Made by a program: the position numbers and the translations under genes. From an uncultured Verrucomicrobiales bacterium (GTDB lineage Bacteria > Verrucomicrobiota > Verrucomicrobiia > Verrucomicrobiales > Akkermansiaceae): 64,000 nt of DNA. The notes under the pieces were generated by a model that did no database searches, had not been told where the DNA came from, and saw only the letters and a program-made list of their open reading frames with translations. Each line of letters begins with the position of its first letter. Positions within the stretch are counted from its first letter, which is position 1. Below are positions 44,456 to 53,293 of this stretch, one piece after another. The DNA is taken from assembly GCA_947039485.1 (NCBI GenBank), contig CAMQZC010000007.1, positions 29,181-93,180 on the forward strand, in the 5' to 3' direction.

Positions 44456-46627
44456 ATGCCCATCTTTGACCTCCACACCAACTACACGCCCTCAGGCGAC
44501 CAGCAGCAGGCCATCGCCAAGCTGCTCAAGTCCCTTGACGCAGGCAACAAACACCAGACACTCATGGGGGTGACTGGCAGTGGCAAGACCTTCACTCTCG
44601 CCAACGTCATCGCGCAGCAGGATCGCCCCGTTCTCGTCCTCTCCCACAACAAGACACTGGCAGCCCAGCTCTACTCTGAGCTCAAGGCCTTCTTCCCCAA
44701 CAATGCAGTGGAGTACTTTGTCTCCTACTTCGACTACTATCAGCCTGAGGCCTACATTGCCAGCACCGACACCTACATCGAGAAAGACAGCGCCATCAAC
44801 GAGGAGATTGACCGCCTTTGCCTCAATGCCATGCGCTCACTACTCCTGCGCCGCGATGTCATCGTTGTCGCCTCCGTCTCCTGCATCTACGGTCTTGGCG
44901 CACCTGAAGATTACCGCGCACTCACCCTCTCCATCCACGTAGGAATGGAGATTGATCGCGATGAGATGCTATCTCGCCTCGTGGAGCTGCTCTTCGAGCG
45001 TCAAGACTACGACTTCCAGCGCGGTCGCTTCCGCGTGAGAGGAGATGTTGTTGATATCTATCCAGCCCAGAGCGATGGCGAGGCCATACGCGTTGAGTTC
45101 TTTGGCGATGAGATTGAGGTGATCTCCCTCATTGATGCCACCACGGGTCGCAGGCGCGAGGAGCTTGAGAGCTACCTCTTCTTCCCCGTCAAGCAGTACG
45201 TGAGCAGCCCAGAAAAGCGACGCCCTGCCATCGAGGCCATCCGTGCGGAGCTCAAGCAGCGCGTAGCTGAGCTAGAGTCGCAGAACAAGATGATTGAGGC
45301 GCAGCGCATCAAGATGCGCACCGATTACGACATAGAGCTCATCAATGAGATTGGATTTTGCAAGGGGGTTGAGAACTACTCTCGCCACCTCTCCGATCGC
45401 CCCAGCGGCAGCATGCCCTCGACCCTGCAGGACTACTTCCCCGCTGACCACCTTACCATCATTGATGAATCGCACGCAACGGTGCCTCAAATTGGAGGCA
45501 TGCATGCAGGGGACCGCTCGCGCAAGCAAGTGCTCATCGACCACGGCTTTCGCCTGCCCTCAGCCCTCGATAACCGCCCCCTGCGCTTTGATGAGTTCAT
45601 TGGCAAGCAGTCGCAGCTCATCTACGCCTCAGCCACACCCAGTGCATTTGAGTACGTCAACTCCATCCCCGGCAATAGCAGTTTCATCCCCATCCTCAAG
45701 GCCAAGCGAGGCAACACCCACGCTCGCAGTGCGGAGGCTAGCCGCGCAATCAAGGAGGCACCCGAGGACTTCCGCGGAGTCTTCTACCGCCGCCTACAGG
45801 ATGTGCGCGTGCCGCCCAACCCCTCTACCTCAGCCGTGGCCGACTTTCACCCTGATCGCCTCGGCGAGACCCTGATTGTGGAGCAAATCATTCGCCCCAC
45901 GGGGCTGCTTGAGCCCATCGTCACACTTGAGCCGCTGGATGGACAGATTGACCGCTGCATTGAGCTCTGCCATGAGCGAGTCGCTCGACGTGAGCGCGTG
46001 CTGATCACCACGCTAACCAAGCGAACAGCCGAGGATATGACAGACTACCTCCGCAAGCTCGACCTGCGCGTGGAATACATCCATGCCGATGTCGATGCCA
46101 TTGAGCGCGTAGAAATCCTACGCAAGCTGCGCTCTGGCGTCGTAGACATCCTCGTCGGCATCAACCTGCTGCGCGAGGGATTGGACCTGCCTGAGGTCTC
46201 CCTAGTATGCATCCTCGATGCAGACAAGGAGGGATTCTTGCGCAATGAAACCTCTCTGGTGCAGACGGCAGGTCGCGCAGCTCGCCATGAGCATGGAGAG
46301 TGCGTGCTATTCTGCGATGTGATCACCGAGTCCATCCGCGCCTTCATCTCGGAGTCCGATCGTCGACGCGCTATCCAAGAGGCCTACAATAAGGAGCATG
46401 GCATCACGCCGCGCTCTGTAACGCGTGCGGATCAACAGACCCTACGTCTCTACACCCCCGATGATGACGAGGATGTGGATGATGGCGCCAGCATGGCAGC
46501 AGAGGGCGATGAGGAGCTAATCTCCAAGACGAAGACACAGCTGGAGAAGGAGATGCGCGCAGCAGCTGCGCGACTGGATTTTGAACTCGCAGCACTGCTA
46601 CGCGATAAAATCAAGCGCCTCACCTAA
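44456..46627 (+). CDS. uvrB: excinuclease ABC subunit B
   Basis: Damage-verification helicase of nucleotide excision repair, 723 aa. Walker A is GVTGSGKT at 38-45; the beta-hairpin YFDYYQPEAYIASTDTYIEKD is intact; later motifs include DESHATVPQIGGMHAGDRSRK, YASATPSAFE, LITTLTKRTAEDMTDYL, LVGINLLREGLDLPEVSLVCILDADKEGFLRNETSL and QTAGRAARH. The C-terminal UVR helix pair (LEKEMRAAAARLDFELAALLRDKIKRL) follows an acidic linker (PDDDEDVDDG) longer than usual. TATACT lies 20 nt before the ATG. It ends 3 bp from the convergent TRIC-like gene. Confidence 0.97.
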   Translation: MPIFDLHTNYTPSGDQQQAIAKLLKSLDAGNKHQTLMGVTGSGKTFTLANVIAQQDRPVLVLSHNKTLAAQLYSELKAFFPNNAVEYFVSYFDYYQPEAYIASTDTYIEKDSAINEEIDRLCLNAMRSLLLRRDVIVVASVSCIYGLGAPEDYRALTLSIHVGMEIDRDEMLSRLVELLFERQDYDFQRGRFRVRGDVVDIYPAQSDGEAIRVEFFGDEIEVISLIDATTGRRREELESYLFFPVKQYVSSPEKRRPAIEAIRAELKQRVAELESQNKMIEAQRIKMRTDYDIELINEIGFCKGVENYSRHLSDRPSGSMPSTLQDYFPADHLTIIDESHATVPQIGGMHAGDRSRKQVLIDHGFRLPSALDNRPLRFDEFIGKQSQLIYASATPSAFEYVNSIPGNSSFIPILKAKRGNTHARSAEASRAIKEAPEDFRGVFYRRLQDVRVPPNPSTSAVADFHPDRLGETLIVEQIIRPTGLLEPIVTLEPLDGQIDRCIELCHERVARRERVLITTLTKRTAEDMTDYLRKLDLRVEYIHADVDAIERVEILRKLRSGVVDILVGINLLREGLDLPEVSLVCILDADKEGFLRNETSLVQTAGRAARHEHGECVLFCDVITESIRAFISESDRRRAIQEAYNKEHGITPRSVTRADQQTLRLYTPDDDEDVDDGASMAAEGDEELISKTKTQLEKEMRAAAARLDFELAALLRDKIKRLT

Positions 46628-46630
46628 GCC

Positions 46631-47383
46631 TTAGCTATTCTTGTTATCGATGTCTTGATCCTCCATGCGCACATCCTCAAAGATAGGCTGATAGGCTGGC
46701 AGCTGCCAATTGAGGTAGACCGCCGTTATGCGCACCATAAAGATGAGGAGCACCGAGAAGAGAAAGCTAGCAATCTCGGGGCAGCCTGCGCCCCTGAGCA
46801 TGACGTAGGTGATGCAGCCAATAAATGCGGCCGTAGCATAGAGTTCCCCTGGTCGAAAGACGTAGGGCACACTGCCCGTAAGCAAATCGCGCAAAGCCCC
46901 ACCAGCCACGCCAGTGCAAATACCCATGAGCACGCAGACAACCCAACTGCAACCCAAGCCATAAGCCTTATCGGTACCAATGACAGCAAAAAACGCCATG
47001 GCAAAGGTATCAGCAATACGGATAGTACCTGCTGGAGGGCTATAGAATCGTGTAATATAAAAGACAAGCAGAGAAGAGCCGAGCGAGAGATAGAGATAAA
47101 AAGCCCCAGACACATCAACCCAGTAAACCATAACAGCATTACCCTGAGAATCAATCCGTCCGGAGAGCAGCATATCACGCACAGTACCACCGCCCAGAGC
47201 CGTAATGGTGCCGCAGCAGCAGATGCCAAACATGTCCATGCGCACGCGACTCGATGCGGTCGCCCCGCCGACAGCAGCAGCGCAAATAGCAAAAACCGAA
47301 CAGGCAAAGAAAATCCAATGCTCCGTCCAATCCTTGGAGATATCGGGTAAAACAGCAATAGTATCCAACAAAGAAAAACTCAT
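46631..47383 (-). CDS. TRIC-like / UPF0126 membrane protein
   Basis: 250 aa with seven hydrophobic segments in the tandem three-helix repeat of UPF0126. Each repeat has its GGxxRD motif: ITALGGGTVRDMLLSGR and TGVAGGALRDLLTGSVPYVF. Bacterial homologues of TRIC form trimeric potassium-type channels; for some, glycine or amino-acid related roles are proposed. It follows proC by 5 bp on the same strand, so the two are probably one operon. The C-terminal tail is acidic and polar. Confidence 0.88.
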   Translation of the reverse strand: MSFSLLDTIAVLPDISKDWTEHWIFFACSVFAICAAAVGGATASSRVRMDMFGICCCGTITALGGGTVRDMLLSGRIDSQGNAVMVYWVDVSGAFYLYLSLGSSLLVFYITRFYSPPAGTIRIADTFAMAFFAVIGTDKAYGLGCSWVVCVLMGICTGVAGGALRDLLTGSVPYVFRPGELYATAAFIGCITYVMLRGAGCPEIASFLFSVLLIFMVRITAVYLNWQLPAYQPIFEDVRMEDQDIDNKNS

Positions 47384-47388
47384 CGTAA

Positions 47389-48207
47389 TTATCTAGCAGT
47401 AAGGGATTGTTCATTCTCCATCTCTATCGCGCGAGTGACAGCAGCCTGCATACAGCTGCGCCAGCCATCCTTCAGACCGAGGCTATTGAGTTTGCGCAGA
47501 GCCGCGAGGGTTGCACCATTGGGAGAGGTAACGTCATTGCGCAGCTTCTTAGGCTCTGCACAGCTCACTTGCTGGAGGGTAGCAGCACCGCGCATGGCCT
47601 GACTAGCCAGCTGGAGGGAGATATCACGGCTCAACCCCATCGCCTCACCCTCGCATGCCATCGCATCAAGAAGCTCATAGAAATAGGCTGGAGCCGAGCC
47701 CGCAAGGGCAATAACAGCGTGCAGCTGAGACTCCTGCTCAAGCTCAACAATGAGCCCCGTGCCTGCAAGGACACGGCAGCAAAGCTCGACATCGGAGCGA
47801 TGGCAGTACTCATTGCCGATGATGGCAGATGCGCCCTGACCAATCTCGCAAGGCGTATTAGGCATGAGGCGCAGCAGCTTGCTAGCGGCAGGAGCAGCCT
47901 GTGCCATATCTGCAAGGCTAACACCAGCCGCAAGGGAGATAATCAGGGGATTTGAGGACGCAAGCACGGGGGAAATCGACTCCATGCAGGGCATAATACC
48001 CGCAGGCTTAAGCGCGAGAATGATCACATCAGCCCCCTGAGCAGCCTCCTGCTCGCTCATCGCGATACAGGAGCCAGAAAGATGCGTTGCAAGTCGTTGA
48101 GCCTTCTCCATGCTACGGTTATAGAGAGCATAGCTGACATCAGGAGCCACGACCCCACGAAGGAGGGCAGATCCCATTTTTCCACATCCAATTAAGCATA
48201 GCCTCAT
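47389..48207 (-). CDS. proC: pyrroline-5-carboxylate reductase
   Basis: The last step of proline biosynthesis, NAD(P)H-dependent. 272 aa. The Rossmann start is LCLIGCGKMGSALLRGV; VIILALKPAGI and RLMPNTPCEIGQGASAI follow; the C-terminal dimerisation helices carry ALAGSAPAYFYELLDAMACEGEAMGLSRD and DVTSPNGATLAALRKLNSLGL. Its promoter faces alaS across a 152-bp divergent gap and ends 6 nt before the ATG. Confidence 0.96.
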   Translation of the reverse strand: MRLCLIGCGKMGSALLRGVVAPDVSYALYNRSMEKAQRLATHLSGSCIAMSEQEAAQGADVIILALKPAGIMPCMESISPVLASSNPLIISLAAGVSLADMAQAAPAASKLLRLMPNTPCEIGQGASAIIGNEYCHRSDVELCCRVLAGTGLIVELEQESQLHAVIALAGSAPAYFYELLDAMACEGEAMGLSRDISLQLASQAMRGAATLQQVSCAEPKKLRNDVTSPNGATLAALRKLNSLGLKDGWRSCMQAAVTRAIEMENEQSLTAR

Positions 48208-48213
48208 GGAGAT

Positions 48214-48241
48214 ATTGTAAACTAGTTGTGCCTAGAGTCAA
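48214..48241 (-). promoter_or_regulatory. proC promoter
   Basis: Minus strand TTGACT (48241-48236), 16-bp spacer, TACAAT (48219-48214), 6 nt to the ATG at 48207: leaderless. Confidence 0.7.
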
Positions 48242-48327
48242 GGGAAGTTGTATGTATTTTTCGCTTTTTTCTGACCAGCCTTTACTCTTTACATTTGTGG
48301 ATAAAAATAGTACACTCTGGCAGACCC

Positions 48328-48358
48328 TTTTTCCTATAATTTTTCCTATAAATACGAT
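48328..48358 (+). promoter_or_regulatory. duplicated TTTTTCCTATAA element before alaS
   Basis: The 12-mer occurs at 48328-48339 (ending in a perfect TATAAT, 48335-48340) and again at 48340-48351; a further TACGAT lies at 48353-48358, next to the ATG at 48360. Several overlapping -10-like boxes would give a family of short-leader or leaderless transcripts. -35 matches are weak. Confidence 0.5.
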
Positions 48359-48359
48359 T

Positions 48360-51170
48360 ATGATGACCGCCGCGCAGATCCGCCAGAGCTTCATGGATTT
48401 CTTCCAAGAGAAGCAGCACACCGTTGTGCCCTCCGCATCCTTGATGCCCCAAAGCCCCGGCCTGCTCTTTACCAACGCCGGAATGAATCAATTTGTACCC
48501 TACTTCCTCGGTGTTTGGACCCCACCATGGAAGCCTGCTCGCGCAACAGATACACAGAAGTGCATCCGCGCCGGGGGCAAGCACAATGACCTTGAGGATG
48601 TCGGGCAAGACTCCTACCACCACACCTTCTTTGAGATGCTGGGCAACTGGTCATTTGGCGACTACTTCAAGACGGAGGCCATCGCTTGGGCGTGGGAGCT
48701 CATCGTCGAGCGCTGGGGATTCCCCGTTGAGCGTATCTATGCCACCGTCTACGCCCCCAAGGAGGGTGATCCCGGTGAGTTTGATCAGGAGGCCTACGAT
48801 ATGTGGGCAAAGCTCTTTGAGAGCAAAGGCTTCGACCCCAAAGTACACATCGTCAATGGCAACGTGAAGGACAACTTCTGGATGATGGGTGAGACAGGCC
48901 CCTGTGGCCCCTGCTCCGAGCTCCACATCGACCTCACCCCCAATGCTGATAGCAAGGGCGCGCTGGTCAACATGGACAGCCCCCTTTGCATTGAGATTTG
49001 GAATCTGGTCTTCATCCAGTACAATGCGGAGAGCGACGGCTCCTTCCGCCCTCTACCAGCACGCCACGTGGACACGGGTATGGGCTTTGAGCGCGTGACA
49101 GCGATGATGCAGTGCACGGACGGGTTTAAGAACTTCGACTGCCGCATCTCCAACTACAACACCGACGTATTCCTTCCCATCTTTGCCAAGCTTGAGGAGA
49201 TATCGGGCTGCAAGTACGTGGACATCTACAACGGTGATGCCACGACTCCTGAGCAGGAGGAGACGCTCAAGCAGAGCATCGCCTTCCGCGTGATTGCTGA
49301 CCATATCCGCACCCTGAGTTTCTCCATTGCTGATAGCATTCTGCCTGGTAATACTGGCCGCAACTACGTGCTACGCCGCATCCTGCGTCGTGCCGTGCGC
49401 TACGGCCGCACACTCGGCCTCAAGGATACAATCTTTCTCGCCAAGCTGGTTGACACGCTTGTGCATGAGATGAGCCGCGTCTTCCCCGAGCTTGCTGGAC
49501 GCTCAGCCATCATCAAGGAGGTGCTCACCCGTGAGGAGAGCAGCTTTAATGAGACACTCGACCGTGGCTTGGACCTCTTTGACAAGGAGGTGGCTAGCAC
49601 GGGTGGTGTGAGCGGCGATTTCGCCTTCAAGCTCTACGACACCTACGGCTTCCCCATCGATCTCACTGCCCTCATGGCTCGTGAGCAAGGTCTCAGCGTT
49701 GATGAGAATCGCTTTGAGGAGCTCATGGAGGAGCAGCGCAACCGCGCCAAAGCAGCACAACGCAAGACAATTGTACGAGCCCTCGATATCAAGACTGCGG
49801 CTCAAACTGAGTTTGTCGGACATGATATGGACAGCTGCAGCGCCAAGGTGCTGGAACTGCACAAGGCTGGCGAGTTCCTCTTAGTCATCACCGACAAGAG
49901 CCCCTTCTACGCGGAGATGGGCGGTCAGGTGAGCGATATTGGCAATTTAGAGATAGCTGGCGATATATGCCACGTCATTGGCGTACAGCAAATTGGCGAC
50001 GCACGCGCCCACCTGATTGCAGCTGATGACATATCCATCCCATCTGTGGGTGATGAAATCATCCTGAGCATCAATGCCGAGCGCCGTCGCTCCATTGAGT
50101 CCAATCACACAGCCACTCACCTGCTCAACAGGGCTCTCAACATCCTGGTGAGCGAGGATATCAACCAGCAAGGCTCACTCGTAGAGCCTGATCGTCTGCG
50201 CTTTGATGCCAGCTCTGGAGCAATCTCCAAGGCTGACCTCCGCCGCGTTGAGGTACTTGTCAATCAATGGATTGAAGAAGACCTCCCCATCATCAGCGAA
50301 GAGTACGCCATGAGCGAGATTAAGCAACGCAAGGAAATCACCCAGAACTTTGGTGACAAGTACGGCGATGTCGTGCGCGTTGTCCAAGTGGGCGGCAGCT
50401 CAGCACAATTTGACGGTGAGTCCATGGAGCTCTGTGGCGGCACACACGCCAAGAGCAGCAAGCAGCTGCGTATCTTCAAAATCAAGAGTGAAGGCGCCAT
50501 CGCCAGCGGTGTACGCCGCATCGAGGCCTGCACAGGCGAGAGCGTCTACGAGTACGTCCGCGAGCTTGTCGAAGCCCCCATGCTCGAGATGAAGGACCTC
50601 ATCGAGAAAATCCGCGAAACCAACGCCAAACTCGCCGCCATCGGCCAGCCAGAGTTCCCCCTGCCACAGGCAGAATCACACCCAGGTATCAAGGCTATGC
50701 AGTCGAGGAACATCACCCTCATCAACAGCCTTACAGACGAATACCTCGCCTACTGCGCCTCCATCAAGGAGACCGCTATTGAGGCTGACAAGCGACTCAA
50801 GAAGACCATGGGCGCCGCAGCGGCTAGCCTCGCTGATAGCATCCTTGCCGAGCAGCTCTCAGGCAACAACCTCGTCCTTGCTACCGAGGGTGGTAACGAG
50901 TTGCTCACGGAGCTCTTCAACGGTCTGCGCAAGCGACACTACCAAGGCGCCGCCTTCCTCATCGCCGATGATGGTAGCTCCCTCTCCTTGGGAGCCTACT
51001 GCGGCAGTGAAGCTCAAGCAGCAGGTCTCAAGGCCGGCGATCTCATCCGCAACCTTGCCCCCATCGTCGGCGGCAAAGGCGGCGGCAAAGCTGATATGGC
51101 TCGCGGTTCTGGCAAAGATAATACCCAGAAGACGCAGCTCATCGCAGCAGCACAAGCAGCTCTCAACTGA
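48360..51170 (+). CDS. alaS: alanyl-tRNA synthetase
   Basis: 936 aa from the ATG at 48360 (a second ATG follows at 48363); the frame upstream runs through the promoter and is rejected. Catalytic core: QIRQSFMDFFQEKQHTVVPSASLMP and FTNAGMNQFVPYFLG. Editing domain: zinc ligands in SNHTATHLLNRAL and ELCGGTHAK. The C-Ala domain is at the end (GGKGGGKADMARGSGKD). It is a normal full-length enzyme. pssA follows 57 bp later. Confidence 0.97.
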   Translation: MMTAAQIRQSFMDFFQEKQHTVVPSASLMPQSPGLLFTNAGMNQFVPYFLGVWTPPWKPARATDTQKCIRAGGKHNDLEDVGQDSYHHTFFEMLGNWSFGDYFKTEAIAWAWELIVERWGFPVERIYATVYAPKEGDPGEFDQEAYDMWAKLFESKGFDPKVHIVNGNVKDNFWMMGETGPCGPCSELHIDLTPNADSKGALVNMDSPLCIEIWNLVFIQYNAESDGSFRPLPARHVDTGMGFERVTAMMQCTDGFKNFDCRISNYNTDVFLPIFAKLEEISGCKYVDIYNGDATTPEQEETLKQSIAFRVIADHIRTLSFSIADSILPGNTGRNYVLRRILRRAVRYGRTLGLKDTIFLAKLVDTLVHEMSRVFPELAGRSAIIKEVLTREESSFNETLDRGLDLFDKEVASTGGVSGDFAFKLYDTYGFPIDLTALMAREQGLSVDENRFEELMEEQRNRAKAAQRKTIVRALDIKTAAQTEFVGHDMDSCSAKVLELHKAGEFLLVITDKSPFYAEMGGQVSDIGNLEIAGDICHVIGVQQIGDARAHLIAADDISIPSVGDEIILSINAERRRSIESNHTATHLLNRALNILVSEDINQQGSLVEPDRLRFDASSGAISKADLRRVEVLVNQWIEEDLPIISEEYAMSEIKQRKEITQNFGDKYGDVVRVVQVGGSSAQFDGESMELCGGTHAKSSKQLRIFKIKSEGAIASGVRRIEACTGESVYEYVRELVEAPMLEMKDLIEKIRETNAKLAAIGQPEFPLPQAESHPGIKAMQSRNITLINSLTDEYLAYCASIKETAIEADKRLKKTMGAAAASLADSILAEQLSGNNLVLATEGGNELLTELFNGLRKRHYQGAAFLIADDGSSLSLGAYCGSEAQAAGLKAGDLIRNLAPIVGGKGGGKADMARGSGKDNTQKTQLIAAAQAALN

Positions 51171-51227
51171 GAGCTGCGAGCGCCGCTCAACACCAATAAC
51201 GCACTCTAGCACCCCCTACCCAACCAC

Positions 51228-52049
51228 ATGAGCCCCAACAAGCCACCAGTCCTCCCTGACGAGCCCCAAATCCCCCTGCTCCCCAATATGCTCACCGCAG
51301 GCAACCTGATCTGCGGATTCTTCTCCATCCTCACCATCTTTAAGGGCATGGCCTTTGTCGATGGCTCTGTGGAGGCCTTCGAATACTACCAGCAGGCGAC
51401 CTACTTCATCTTTGCCGCCTGCGTCTTTGACTTACTCGATGGTCGAGTGGCACGCATGTTCAACGCTGATGGCCCCTTTGGTCGAGAGTTTGACTCTATC
51501 GCAGATGTTGTCTCCTTTGGTGTGGCTCCAGCGCTACTGCTCTCACGAGCTGTACTCTTCAAGCTGCCCGTCCCCTATTTGGGAGATGGCGTTGCTATCA
51601 TCTACCTGCTCTGCGCAGCTCTGCGTCTGGCGCGATTCAACTGCATGGCCGCCCAGCCACGCAAGGAGAACCAGAGCGCTGACTTTGTCGGGCTCCCCGT
51701 ACCCATGGCCGCTGGTGCGGTTGTGAGTGCTATGTACCTCGTCATTGATGTTACAACCAACCGCAATCTCAACATCCCCATGCTCTGGCAGATTATCATG
51801 CTCGTCGCTATGGTAGCCATCTCGCTGCTCATGATGAGCCGCGTAATTTACCCCAGTTTCAAGCATGTTGATGTGGCAAAACGCGGGACTATTCTCGGCT
51901 TTTTCGCCGCAGTTACCGTCATTTGGGCTCTTATCACATTCCCATGGATTGCGCCAGCGATCATCTTCTTACTCTACCTCGTCTACGGCTTGGTGGTGCG
52001 CCCCTTCTTAACACGCGCCATGCGTCTCAAGATTGAGGCAGGGCAATAA
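51228..52049 (+). CDS. pssA: CDP-diacylglycerol-serine O-phosphatidyltransferase
   Basis: Makes phosphatidylserine, the precursor of phosphatidylethanolamine, in the inner membrane. 273 aa, about eight hydrophobic helices. The CDP-alcohol phosphotransferase motif is complete: LLDGRVARMFNADGPFGREFDSIADVVSFGVAPALL (D-G-x2-A-R-x8-G-x3-D-x3-D). It belongs to the integral-membrane type II PssA group. A perfect hairpin follows its stop. Confidence 0.95.
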   Translation: MSPNKPPVLPDEPQIPLLPNMLTAGNLICGFFSILTIFKGMAFVDGSVEAFEYYQQATYFIFAACVFDLLDGRVARMFNADGPFGREFDSIADVVSFGVAPALLLSRAVLFKLPVPYLGDGVAIIYLLCAALRLARFNCMAAQPRKENQSADFVGLPVPMAAGAVVSAMYLVIDVTTNRNLNIPMLWQIIMLVAMVAISLLMMSRVIYPSFKHVDVAKRGTILGFFAAVTVIWALITFPWIAPAIIFLLYLVYGLVVRPFLTRAMRLKIEAGQ

Positions 52050-52102
52050 CACCGAGCCCATCAGCGCCCCCGAAAGGGGACTTTAGAGAGCTAAGCTCAA
52101 TT

Positions 52103-52133
52103 AAGGATTTGCCCTCATCGAGGGCAAATCCTT
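52103..52133. terminator. 14-bp perfect hairpin after pssA
   Basis: AAGGATTTGCCCTC (52103-52116), loop ATC, GAGGGCAAATCCTT (52120-52133). Only a short T-run is in the stem end. Likely the end of the alaS-pssA unit. Confidence 0.75.
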
Positions 52134-52166
52134 TGCGCAGACTCCCCCTATTTGGGTTGATTTTGG

Positions 52167-52195
52167 TTGCTCTCTCTAACAAAAGCTGATAATCT
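52167..52195 (+). promoter_or_regulatory. promoter of the M42 peptidase unit
   Basis: TTGCTC (52167-52172), 17-bp spacer, TAATCT (52190-52195); an overlapping GATAAT lies at 52188. ATG 9 nt further on. Confidence 0.6.
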
Positions 52196-52204
52196 ATCCG
52201 CAAG

Positions 52205-53293
52205 ATGTTCAACTCCGATTTATTAGCTGCATGCAGCAATGCTCGCGCCATCTCTGGCTTTGAAGGCAACCTCCGCCAGCTCATCCGCAAGGAGCTCGCT
52301 GGTATCGCAGACTTCCAACAAGAGCCCAGCGGCAATCTCATCGCCAGCATCGGCTCCAAGGACCCCTCCGCGCCCAGCATCATGTTCCTCGCGCACATGG
52401 ATGAGATTGGCTTCATGGTGCAGAGCATCAGCCCGGATGGCTACATCGGCATCGTCCCCATCGGCGGCTGGTGGAATCATACCCTCCCCTCACAGCGCGT
52501 GACGGTACGCAGCCATGATGGACGCGAAATTCGCGGACAGATAGGCAGCAAGCCACCGCACCTCCTGCCCGAGTCCCAGCGCAGGCAGGTCCTCTCTGAT
52601 GAGGCACTCTACATCGATATCGGCGCTAGCAACTGCGCCGAGGTTGAGTCTCTAGGCATCGGCCCGGGCTGCCCCGTGACCCCTGATAGCAGCCTTCAAG
52701 CACTCGATTTACCCCACCGCTGGATGGGCAAAGCCTTTGACAACCGCGTGGGTGTTTACACCATGATTCAACTGATCAAGGGACTTGCCTCCGAGCAACT
52801 CAACTGCCGAGTCATCGCAGCCGCCTCCGTACAGGAAGAGCTCGGCATGCGAGGAGCCAAGGCCCTCCTGCCTGAGAACCTCGCCGATATCATCATCGTA
52901 CTCGAAGGTCCCCCAGCTGACGACACTCTAGGCATGCCCAGCTGTGGTCGCATGGGTGAGCTGAGCAAGGGCGTGCAACTACGCCTCTACGACCCAACAC
53001 ATCTCACACCCCCAGCCCTCGCCGCCTTCGTGCGCGAGGTCGCCGAGGAGCACGACATCCCCTGCCAGTGGGCCGTACGCCGCAGCGGTGGCACTGATGC
53101 AGGTGCCGCCTACAGCAACTGGCACGCGCGCCCTGCCATCGTATTTGGAGTACCCGTGCGCTACATCCACTCACACAATGGCATCCTCGATGACCGCGAT
53201 ATCGAGGCTATGCTGCGCCTCTCTCTCCATCTAGTCCAGCGTCTCAGCGAGCAGCCCAGCTGCGTGCATTCTCTGCTTTATACTGATTCATGA
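52205..53293 (+). CDS. M42 family metallo-aminopeptidase
   Basis: 362 aa. Two-metal site of the M42 (DAPE/TET) family: His in FLAHMDEIGFMVQ, bridging Asp in MGKAFDNRVGVYTMIQ, Glu pair in VQEELGMRGA, Asp/Glu in IVLEGPPADD, and the late His in VRYIHSHNGILDDRD. Such enzymes form large dodecameric particles that trim peptides in the cytoplasm; some are glutamyl-aminopeptidases, others endoglucanase-annotated by error. The stop overlaps the next gene's ATG by 4 bp (ATGA). Confidence 0.93.
   Translation: MFNSDLLAACSNARAISGFEGNLRQLIRKELAGIADFQQEPSGNLIASIGSKDPSAPSIMFLAHMDEIGFMVQSISPDGYIGIVPIGGWWNHTLPSQRVTVRSHDGREIRGQIGSKPPHLLPESQRRQVLSDEALYIDIGASNCAEVESLGIGPGCPVTPDSSLQALDLPHRWMGKAFDNRVGVYTMIQLIKGLASEQLNCRVIAAASVQEELGMRGAKALLPENLADIIIVLEGPPADDTLGMPSCGRMGELSKGVQLRLYDPTHLTPPALAAFVREVAEEHDIPCQWAVRRSGGTDAGAAYSNWHARPAIVFGVPVRYIHSHNGILDDRDIEAMLRLSLHLVQRLSEQPSCVHSLLYTDS

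Noticed and set aside
48228..48359. 44-codon extension of alaS
   Set aside because: It runs through duplicated -10-like boxes, and AlaS proteins begin at the residues coded from 48360.
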